5,491 bases of DNA from Alphaproteobacteria bacterium (GTDB lineage Bacteria > Pseudomonadota > Alphaproteobacteria > Rhizobiales > Xanthobacteraceae). Location: contig VAZQ01000553.1 of NCBI GenBank assembly GCA_005883115.1, positions 1-5,491 of the forward strand, in the 5' to 3' direction. This document shows, piece by piece, positions 1 through 5,048 of the stretch (positions are counted from its first letter, which is position 1; each line of letters begins with the position of its first letter). A program made the translations under genes and the position numbers. The notes below the pieces were generated by a model. It did no database searches, had not been told where the DNA came from, and saw only the letters and a program-made list of their open reading frames with translations.

Positions 1-1
1 A

Positions 2-97
2 TACACGCTGATGTGGACGGTCGCCGCCTTATATTTCCTGGTGCACGGCGGCGGCACGATCTCACTCGACCATCTTCTCATCGGCCGGGAATTCTGA
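2..97 (+). CDS. DoxX family membrane protein, C-terminal end (partial)
   Basis: Frame 2 is open from the window edge to a TGA at 95-97, giving 31 residues: a hydrophobic stretch (LMWTVAALYFLV) followed by HGGGTISLDHLLIGREF and the stop. A last transmembrane helix followed by a glycine-rich turn, 'SLD' and a short basic tail is how I remember DoxX/DoxD-like integral membrane proteins ending. They are roughly 130-160 residue, four-helix inner-membrane proteins, some linked to quinone or thiol redox chemistry. The 5' part lies outside the window, so the match rests only on this tail and the specific role cannot be judged. The gene ends 344 bp before the aldolase start, with a large palindrome between, so the two are probably not co-transcribed. 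Confidence 0.6.
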   Translation, partial: YTLMWTVAALYFLVHGGGTISLDHLLIGREF

Positions 98-103
98 GTC
101 CTG

Positions 104-361
104 GCCTCGCTGGAACCAGCAGGGGAATTGCATTTGGCCACTGTGAGGAATGTATATGCCCCTATCCGTTGGGTGGCCCCTGGGTCCCGGCTCTTCGCTC
201 GCTGGCGCTCGCTCGTCCGGGACACGCAAATTCTCGTGTCCCGGGCGAGTGCAGCGAGCGCTCTTGCGCGAGCGGAACGAGACCCGGGACCCAGCGCGAG
301 AAGCGCGAAGCGCGATATGGACTTTTGCCGCGCCCAAATGCGATAGCCTCGCTGGAACCAG
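104..361. repeat. 16-bp direct repeat bracketing the first palindromic element
   Basis: GCCTCGCTGGAACCAG occurs exactly at 104-119 and again at 346-361. Just inside it lies a short inverted pair, GCATTTGG at 130-137 and CCAAATGC at 334-341, and inside that the compound palindrome at 180-294. Direct repeat outside, inverted repeat inside is the layout of a small non-autonomous insertion. However, 16 bp is long for a target-site duplication, so a tandem or recombination-derived duplication is equally possible. No open frame with a plausible protein lies inside. Confidence 0.55.
180..294. repeat. Compound intergenic palindrome, copy 1 (GTGTCCCGGG family)
   Basis: The outer arms are CTGGGTCCCGG (180-190) and CCGGGACCCAG (284-294), an 11-bp perfect inverted repeat. 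Nested inside is a hairpin with arms at 212-226 and 235-249: 15 bp pairing CTCGTCCGGGACACG with CGTGTCCCGGGCGAG, one G-U pair, and an 8-nt loop. The intervening CGCTCGCT/AGCGAGCG-rich DNA can pair further in several registers. The core CTCGTGTCCCGGGCG (233-247) recurs exactly at 2555-2569, so this is a dispersed family rather than a one-off hairpin. I recall similar elements as abundant between Bradyrhizobium genes. A role in transcript ends or mRNA stability is only inferred; no U-tract follows, so it is not a standard intrinsic terminator. Confidence 0.75.
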
Positions 362-428
362 GAGCCTGGTTTGATTACCATGCCGAGGTTCAAGGTGACG
401 CTACGCGCGTCTGTCCGCCGATGAGCAT

Positions 429-434
429 GAGGAG
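429..434 (+). promoter_or_regulatory. Shine-Dalgarno site that fixes the aldolase start
   Basis: GAGGAG lies 7 nt before the GTG at 442. The in-frame ATGs at 421 and 427 would leave this site inside or after the start. The far upstream GTG at 13 would translate through the palindrome, so 442 is the best start. Confidence 0.7.
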
Positions 435-441
435 TTGTGCC

Positions 442-1200
442 GTGAATATCCAAACCAAGGCGACCCCAGCGACCACGATGTCCTCTGCGGAATGGCAGAG
501 CCGCGTGGACCTCGCCGCTGTCTATCGTCTGGTCGCGCATCGTGGCTGGGACGATGTGATTTACAATCACTGCTCGATGCGCGTCCCCGGTGAAGCTCGA
601 AAATTTTTGATGAAGCAGCACGAGCTATTGTGGACGGAGGTCACGGCCTCGAACCTGGTCAAGGTTGACATGGATGAGGACCTCGATGAGCGCGCTGGCG
701 TCAATCGTCCTGGCTTTACGCTGCACAGCGCGATTCTGCGGGGACGAGCCGACGTGAATTGTGCGGTTCACGTGCATACTCGAACGGGAATGGCAATTGC
801 AGGACTCAAGCGCGGCTTACGGATGATCTCGCAGGAGGCGGTGCGTTTCTTCGGCTCTCTCGGCTACCATCCGTACGAGGGAATTACCGAAGACTTTGAC
901 GAACGCGATCGACTCATCGCTCACCTCGGCGACAATCGCGCGATGATCATGCACAACCATGGTGTGCTCACGGTGGGTAAGACTGCGCGCGAGGCTTTCA
1001 TCCTCATGAAACACCTGTTGGAGGCGGCCGAAATCCAGTTGAGCATGGAAGCAACCGGCGGCGAGTTGATAGAAATCCCGCCTGAGGTCTGCAAGAAGAC
1101 CGTGATGCAATACGAAAAGCACGACAGCGGCCGCGGCGCCGCTGATTGGCCGGCTTACCTTCGTATGCTCGACCGCCTCGATCCGAGCTATCGGAACTGA
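442..1200 (+). CDS. Class II aldolase/adducin family protein
   Basis: A 252-residue protein, the usual size for this family, starting at GTG 442 behind GAGGAG. It has the fold's signatures: an early helix followed by VAHRGWDDVIYNHCSMRVP (residues 31-49), the metal-site motif HVHT with H110 and H112, and MHNHG with H171/H173 supplying the third zinc ligand. Family members bind Zn2+ or a similar metal and act on sugar phosphates or hydroxy-acids through an enediolate, as aldolases, epimerases or decarboxylases. The position that holds the catalytic acid in fuculose-1-phosphate aldolase (the Glu of its S-S-E-W motif) appears to be Gly91 here (R-P-G-F-T-L-H). A classical retro-aldol activity is therefore doubtful and the substrate is unknown. 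This Gly variant is, from memory, common among proteobacterial COG0235 proteins. The M24 peptidase gene follows after 152 bp on the same strand, probably co-transcribed. The cytoplasm is the expected location; no signal peptide is seen. Confidence 0.9.
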   Translation: MNIQTKATPATTMSSAEWQSRVDLAAVYRLVAHRGWDDVIYNHCSMRVPGEARKFLMKQHELLWTEVTASNLVKVDMDEDLDERAGVNRPGFTLHSAILRGRADVNCAVHVHTRTGMAIAGLKRGLRMISQEAVRFFGSLGYHPYEGITEDFDERDRLIAHLGDNRAMIMHNHGVLTVGKTAREAFILMKHLLEAAEIQLSMEATGGELIEIPPEVCKKTVMQYEKHDSGRGAADWPAYLRMLDRLDPSYRN

Positions 1201-1245
1201 GACTGGCGGACGGTTAGGCCCAGGTCCGGCAATCTCGAGCGCCCG

Positions 1246-1263
1246 CACGGCGCATGTGCCGTG
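1246..1263 (+). other. Small hairpin between aldolase and peptidase genes
   Basis: CACGGC (1246-1251) pairs with GCCGTG (1258-1263) around a 6-nt loop. No T-run follows, so it is not a terminator as such. It sits in the 152-bp spacer and could affect processing or relative expression of the two genes. That role is speculative. Confidence 0.3.
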
Positions 1264-1336
1264 AGGGGAAGGCATGGCCCGATCGCGCTGCCGTGGTATA
1301 TGATCCGCAGCGGCCAAGGGCGCCAGAAGTCGATCC

Positions 1337-1344
1337 AGAAGGAG
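1337..1344 (+). promoter_or_regulatory. Shine-Dalgarno site for the M24 peptidase
   Basis: AGAAGGAG is placed 8 nt before ATG 1353. It rules in this start over the in-frame ATG at 1254, which lies within a hairpin and lacks a comparable site. Confidence 0.75.
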
Positions 1345-1352
1345 CTTTGCTC

Positions 1353-2546
1353 ATGCTCGACGTCGTCAAACAAGTTGCACCGTCAATTCCGTTCGACGCG
1401 GATCGGCTAGATCGTTTGATGGACGAGGCCGGAATCGATGTGCTGGTCGTCACGTCCAAACACAATGTGCAGTATCTGCTCGGCGGGCACCGCGCCTTCT
1501 TCTTCGAGTCCATGGATGCAATGGGCTTGAGCCGCTATCTGCCGGTACTCGTCTATCCCAAGGGCGGGCGGCAGAAGGCGGGTTATTTCGGCCATCGCAT
1601 GGAAGGCTTCCAGAAAGAGAACGACCCCTTCTGGGTGCCGGAATCGCAGACCAATTCGTCCGGAACGATCGATGCCATGCAGAAGGCGATCGATTACCTG
1701 CGAAAATTGGGATTAAAGCCGCGCCGGATCGGCGCCGAACTCGGTTTTCTGCCGGTCGACGCCGGCACCGCGCTGCGCAATGCGTTTTCCGGCAGCGAGA
1801 TCGTCGATGCGCTGTTCGTGCTCGAGCGGCTGCGCGCGGTGAAAAGCCCGGATGAATTGCGCAAGCTGCGCATCGCGTCCGAACGCGTGATCGAGTCGAT
1901 GCTGGCGGTCATCGCAAATCACGGCCCAGGCGCCAGTAAACGCGAACTGACCGAAGCGCTGCGGCGGGAGGAGACCGATCGGGGGCTCGTCTTCGATTAT
2001 TGCCTGATCACGGCGGGCTCAAGTCTCAACCGCGCGCCCTCGGAGCAGAAGTGGAACAGGAACGATATCCTCTCGCTCGACTCCGGCGGCAACTATCATG
2101 GCTATATCGGGGACCTGTGCCGGATGGCAATTCATGGCGATCCGGATCCCGAGCTCGAGGATCTGCTGGCCGAGATCGAGCAGATTCAGCGCGCGGCGAT
2201 GAAACCGATCAAGGCGGGAATTGCGGGCAGGGCAATTTACGCCGCAGCCGAGCCGCTGGTGCAGAAATCCAAGCACCACAACCACATGCATTTCCTTGCC
2301 CACGGCATGGGATTGGTAAGCCACGAGGCGCCGCGGCTGACCGCAACGGGTCCCGTGCCCTACGACGCCTACGACGCGAGCCGCCCGCTGGAAGCGCGAA
2401 TGGTGGTTTCGGTCGAGACCACGCTGCAACACCCGCAGCGCGGGTTCATCAAGCTCGAAGACACGGTCGCCGTCACCGACGCCGGCTTCGAAATCTACGG
2501 CGAGGGCGGTCGCGGCTGGAATCGCGGCGGCACCGCGGTCGGGTGA
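1353..2546 (+). CDS. M24 family metallopeptidase (Xaa-Pro dipeptidase/aminopeptidase P-like)
   Basis: A 397-residue protein with the two-domain 'pita-bread' layout. The creatinase-type N-terminal domain runs about residues 13-150 (RLMDEAGIDVLVVTSKHNVQYL near the start), and the catalytic domain about 165-390. All five dinuclear-metal ligands of active M24 peptidases are visible: D243 and D254 with the canonical ten-residue spacing (S-L-D-S-G-G ... I-G-D-L-C-R), H317 in AHGMGLVSHE, E355 in VSVETT and E369 in KLEDTV. H324 fits the second, proton-shuttling histidine. Creatinase itself lacks metal ligands, so hydrolysis of an Xaa-Pro or similar amide bond is the better prediction; the true substrate is unknown. 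No signal peptide is seen, so it is probably cytoplasmic. It follows the aldolase gene on the same strand, and a large palindrome begins nine bases after its stop, likely marking the end of the operon. Confidence 0.9.
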   Translation: MLDVVKQVAPSIPFDADRLDRLMDEAGIDVLVVTSKHNVQYLLGGHRAFFFESMDAMGLSRYLPVLVYPKGGRQKAGYFGHRMEGFQKENDPFWVPESQTNSSGTIDAMQKAIDYLRKLGLKPRRIGAELGFLPVDAGTALRNAFSGSEIVDALFVLERLRAVKSPDELRKLRIASERVIESMLAVIANHGPGASKRELTEALRREETDRGLVFDYCLITAGSSLNRAPSEQKWNRNDILSLDSGGNYHGYIGDLCRMAIHGDPDPELEDLLAEIEQIQRAAMKPIKAGIAGRAIYAAAEPLVQKSKHHNHMHFLAHGMGLVSHEAPRLTATGPVPYDAYDASRPLEARMVVSVETTLQHPQRGFIKLEDTVAVTDAGFEIYGEGGRGWNRGGTAVG

Positions 2547-2554
2547 GCCGCTGA

Positions 2555-2725
2555 CTCGTGTCCCGGGCGCAGCGCAGCATGAAGCCATAAGCGCGTTTAC
2601 GCGCGTCTTCGACGCGCTGTGGCGCAATGGTGCGCTGCAGACCCGGGACCGTTACGGCCCGCGGCGGTCCCGGGTCAGCGGTGCACCGTTCCGCTCCGCT
2701 GCACGCTGCACCGCATCCGGGACAC
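2555..2725. repeat. Compound intergenic palindrome, copy 2 (GTGTCCCGGG family)
   Basis: The outer arms are GTGTCCCGG (2558-2566) and CCGGGACAC (2717-2725). Inside are three further inverted pairs: GCAGCGCA/TGCGCTGC (2569-2576 and 2631-2638); the tight hairpin GCGCGTC-TTC-GACGCGC (2601-2617), nested within the first pair; and the perfect 11-bp pair GACCCGGGACC/GGTCCCGGGTC (2640-2650 and 2666-2676) with a 15-nt loop. The left end, CTCGTGTCCCGGGCG, is identical to 233-247 in copy 1. The element starts 9 bp after the M24 stop codon, in the position of a transcript 3' end. It has no coding potential that I can support. Confidence 0.75.
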
Positions 2726-2823
2726 AGGTGGAGCGCCGCCGATGATCAAGGAGAGGCCGACGATCCAATCAAAAATCATCACGCTCTAGTGCCGAGAAAC
2801 CAATAATCGCTGAAGTGAGATCT

Positions 2824-2840
2824 GCCCCGCTGCGCGGGGC
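2824..2840. repeat. Short GC hairpin in the convergent intergenic region
   Basis: GCCCCGC (2824-2830) and GCGGGGC (2834-2840) form a perfect 7-bp stem with a TGC loop. There is no T-tract on either side, so intrinsic termination is not supported. It may be a remnant of a further intergenic repeat or part of a bidirectional 3' end. Confidence 0.4.
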
Positions 2841-2904
2841 GGATGCAACCACCGGCCCCGAGCATGTTTCAAGCGGATTAAACCAACCCGCGTAAATTCT
2901 GACT

Positions 2905-3051
2905 CGTCATTCCGGGGCGCGGGCAGCGCAGGCAAGTTTACGCAGCCTGCGCAAGCTTGGCTGCGTGTGCCCGCGAGCCCGGAATCCATAGCCACTGGCG
3001 GTGGTTATGGATTCCGGCTCTCGCCGCTGTCGCGGCTCGGCCGGAATGACG
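2905..3051. repeat. Cloverleaf-like intergenic palindrome (CGTCATTCCGG family)
   Basis: Perfect 11-bp outer arms CGTCATTCCGG (2905-2915) and CCGGAATGACG (3041-3051) close three internal hairpins. Hairpin A has arms CGCGGGCA/TGCCCGCG (2918-2925, 2968-2975), with GCGCAGGC/GCCTGCGC (2926-2933, 2945-2952) nested within. Hairpin B is 2979-2995 against 3001-3017, a 17-bp stem on CCGGAATCCATA/TATGGATTCCGG with one G-U pair and a 5-nt loop. Hairpin C is GCCGC/GCGGC (3023-3027, 3032-3036). The CGTCATTCCGG...GGAATCC...GGATTCCGG...CCGGAATGACG pattern matches what I remember of a very abundant Bradyrhizobium intergenic repeat. It differs in core sequence from the two GTGTCCCGGG elements but shares the same overall design. 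It ends 17 bp beyond the stop of the small membrane protein gene. Confidence 0.8.
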
Positions 3052-3068
3052 AACAGAAAGGGTTGGTA

Positions 3069-3170
3069 TTAGATGCTCAGCGCAAGCAATGCCACCGCGC
3101 CGATCCCGACGACCAGCACTAATAAAGCGATCGGGTCGTAGTCGAGCCAGTGTCTGGTTTGTACAGTCAT
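3069..3170 (-). CDS. Small single-pass membrane protein, 33 residues
   Basis: ATG at 3170 to TAA at 3071-3069 on the minus strand. GAGG (3177-3180) lies 6 nt upstream of the start, a good Shine-Dalgarno arrangement. The product begins MTVQTRHWLDYDP, a short polar and aromatic N-terminus, and continues into one unbroken hydrophobic stretch (residues about 14-33: IALLVLVVGIGAVALLALSI) that ends at the stop codon. This is the build of a single-span membrane microprotein with almost no tail after the helix. A GxG pair inside the helix could allow helix packing. I do not recognise the family. It is shorter than most gene callers' cut-offs and sits alone between two convergent operons, just outside a cloverleaf-like palindrome. 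Supporting evidence is the start, ribosome site and helix; conservation was not checked. Confidence 0.65.
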   Translation of the reverse strand: MTVQTRHWLDYDPIALLVLVVGIGAVALLALSI

Positions 3171-3489
3171 GACCTACCTCGCCCTGAAAGCCGCATCCAC
3201 TCTTTCTCCGAACCCTCTCGAGGACGGCGGTGGCTTGCGTCTCTATTAGTCGCGGGTGAGGGGCAAAGGTTCAAACGTGCCGTTTAGGCAGACGCAGTGG
3301 TTCGGGCGCAGTCGCGCTATGGTAAGCCGTTGACGCTACTGCCGATAATTGGGTGCAGTTTTCTGCCCGTCGAGGCCGCGTGGAGCGCAACGTGGCAGGA
3401 TTGTGGCGGCGCGCCGAACGGCGCCCTTGCAGTTACGCCGCGCTGTGCTTTGCGACGCGCCTCAATTCAGTTCTGTGCGACGGCGCGCG
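3171..3489. other. Intergenic stretch with no supported gene
   Basis: These 319 bases hold only weak open frames without a good ribosome site or recognisable protein. A GC hairpin (GCGCC 3411-3415 with GGCGC 3420-3424, loop GAAC) lies downstream of bdh on the minus strand but has no U-tract. The promoter of the small gene at 3069-3170 should lie here; I saw no convincing -35/-10 pair. Confidence 0.5.
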
Positions 3490-4235
3490 TCACTGCATGA
3501 ACCAGCCGTGGCTCACGACCAAGGACTGCCCGGTCAATGCATTGCTCTCGAAACCGGCAAAGAATACCGCCGTTTCAGCCACGTCGGCGACGGTGGTAAA
3601 TTCGCCGTCGACTGTGTCTTTGAGCATCACGTTCTTGATCACGTCGGCTTCTGAAATGCCGAGTTTCTTGGCCTGCTCAGGGATCTGCTTGTCGACCAGC
3701 GGCGTGCGCACGAAGCCGGGACAGATCACGTTGGCGCGCACGCCGTGCGCCGCGCCTTCCTTGGCGATGACCTTGGCGAGCCCGATCAGCCCGTGCTTGG
3801 CGGTGACATACGGCGCCTTGAGCATCGACGCTTCCTTGGAATGCACCGAGCCCATGTAGATGATGCTGCCGCCCTTGCCGGACGCCTGCATGTGCGGCAG
3901 GCAGGCCTTGGTGGTAAGGAAGGCGCCATCGAGGTGGATGGCCAGCATCTTTTTCCAGTCGGCAAACGGGAACTCCTCGATCGGGTGCACGATCTGGATA
4001 CCGGCGTTGCTGACCAGGCGACCCCGGCCTCAACCTGCTGCTCATCCGTCACGTCCATGACTACGCCGAGGGCCTTGCGAGTGTCGCCCAGTTCGGCCGC
4101 GGCCGCATCGGCGGCCTTTTGATTCAAATCGGCGATTATGACGCGCGCTCCCTCGTGGACGAAGGCTTTGGCGATCTCCTTGCCGATGCCGCTGGCGGCG
4201 CCGGTCACGATGGCAACTTTGTCCTTGAGCCGCAT
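3490..4235 (-). pseudogene. bdh: 3-hydroxybutyrate dehydrogenase (SDR), frameshifted by a small deletion
   Basis: ATG 4235 opens a classical short-chain dehydrogenase: TGAASGIG NAD-binding motif at residues 10-17, ADLN, and MDVTDEQQVEAGV to residue 72. At about 4018 the protein continues two bases out of register as LVSNAGIQIVHPIEEF and runs to HGWFMQ and TGA at 3492-3490. The second part keeps the determinants known from Pseudomonas fragi 3-hydroxybutyrate dehydrogenase: Gln in NAGIQ, Ser and His in GSVHS (codons starting 3849 and 3843), Lys (3819), Tyr and Lys of YVTAK (3810, 3798) and the near-terminal Trp (3504). The segment usually linking V72 to LVSNAG (about 12 residues ending like F-G-G-I-D-I) is replaced by two bases, implying loss of about 34 bp. 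Read straight, translation gives 72 native plus 77 foreign residues, stopping at 3786. The intact enzyme (about 259 residues) would oxidise 3-hydroxybutyrate to acetoacetate with NAD+. The start lies 1 nt after the adc ancestral stop. Confidence 0.85.
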
Positions 4236-4236
4236 G

Positions 4237-5005
4237 TCATGCCACTCCCGCCGTGGCCCGCTTGGGCGCTGCCTCTCGCTTCGTCGAGGGCTGAAGATAG
4301 TCGTAGGCCACCTTGCCGAGACCGAGCGTGAGATCGCAAATGAGATGTACGGCCGAGACGACCTCGAGTACCGGGAGCTCTGCACGTGAGCGAAATCGCT
4401 GCGGGACCGGTCCAGGCTCCTTTGAGCGTCACGTCCTCGAGATAATATTCGACCAGTTCGCAGATACGCGTCGTCCCGTCGACGTGCGGTATGATTTTCA
4501 GCAGAAAATTCGGCGCCGCCAACGAGGCGCGGATCGCCGCCGCATCGGCCACTTTGTGTTTGTATCCCATCGTGGCGGTGACGACCCGGACCGGGCCGTA
4601 GTCGAGCGTGCCGACCAATTGATCGATCTCGACATGCAGCGTCGGGTCGGCGAGTTTTTTCGGGAATCCCCAAAGCTCGCGGCCGCCCGCGATCGGCGGC
4701 TCGTCGTTGAGGAACATGCAATGGCTGTAGCCGCCCTTGCGGCCGCGAAAGCGCACCGGAATGACTTGTCCGGTCTCGGTGTAGTCGCCGAACCCGGTGG
4801 AATCCGGCATGCGGATGAACTCGTATTTGACGAGAGGCGCATCGACCTCGAGCGGCTCGGGGACGATCGCGCGCAGTTTGTCGGGGTCCGTTCGATAAGT
4901 GATAATCATGAATTCGCGGTCGACGAACCGATAAGGGCCGGGCGGATAGGCCGGGCTCGTCAACGGCATAGCGAATGCGCGCGCCTTGACCTCTGCTTCC
5001 TTCAT
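4237..5005 (-). pseudogene. adc: Acetoacetate decarboxylase, frameshifted near the C-terminus
   Basis: ATG 5005 follows AAGGAG at 5017-5012 with a 6-nt gap and encodes an acetoacetate decarboxylase. Visible are PPGPYRFVDREFMIITYRTD near residue 21, the catalytic loop GGRELWGFPKKLADP with K116-K117 (Schiff-base lysine and its pKa-lowering neighbour in the Clostridium enzyme), and FLLKIIPHVDG with ICELVEYYLEDVTLKGAWTGPA to about residue 206. There the frame changes. The family C-terminus continues one base out of register from 4383 as AELPVLEVVSAVHLICDL, then LGLGKVAYDYL, ending at TGA 4239-4237. About eight residues usually between GPAA.xL and AELPVLEV are absent, implying loss of about 20 bp. 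Read straight, translation gives 266 residues with a foreign tail of about 60, stopping at 4205 inside bdh. Upstream, the patatin stop is 43 bp away. The intact enzyme would convert acetoacetate to acetone and CO2 in the cytoplasm. Confidence 0.88.
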
Positions 5006-5011
5006 GCTCTG

Positions 5012-5017
5012 CTCCTT
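5012..5017 (-). promoter_or_regulatory. Shine-Dalgarno site for adc
   Basis: AAGGAG on the minus strand, 6 nt before ATG 5005. It selects this start over the in-frame position at 5098, which lies inside the patatin gene. Confidence 0.75.
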
Positions 5018-5048
5018 GTGATTCAGTCGAGATCGAGCGAAGTCGCTC

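Noticed and set aside
13..441. Upstream extension of the aldolase frame back to GTG 13 (about 143 extra residues)
   Set aside because: It runs through the DoxX tail in another frame and through the compound palindrome, has no recognisable protein character, and a good Shine-Dalgarno site supports the start at 442.
2000..2627. Long open frames on both strands overlapping the M24 gene
   Set aside because: Arginine- and alanine-rich translations typical of shadow frames in GC-rich DNA; the M24 frame has all catalytic motifs.
2824..2840. Intrinsic terminator at the GC hairpin
   Set aside because: The stem is good but there is no T-tract after it on either strand.
180..3051. CRISPR array or IS element as the source of the repeats
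   Set aside because: There are no regularly spaced identical repeats with unique spacers, and no transposase frame between any of the inverted repeats.
3220..3290. Sigma-70-like promoter for the small membrane gene (TTGAAC ... CTAATA on the minus strand)
   Set aside because: The spacing is about 19 bp and the -10 match is poor; not better than chance in this region.
3297..3500. 67-codon plus-strand open frame as a small gene
   Set aside because: No clear ribosome site, no membrane or domain pattern, and it runs antisense into the end of bdh.
3490..5005. Programmed ribosomal frameshifting as the explanation for adc and bdh
   Set aside because: Conserved residues are missing at both junctions, so slipping frame would not rebuild complete enzymes, and no slippery heptamer was seen at either site.
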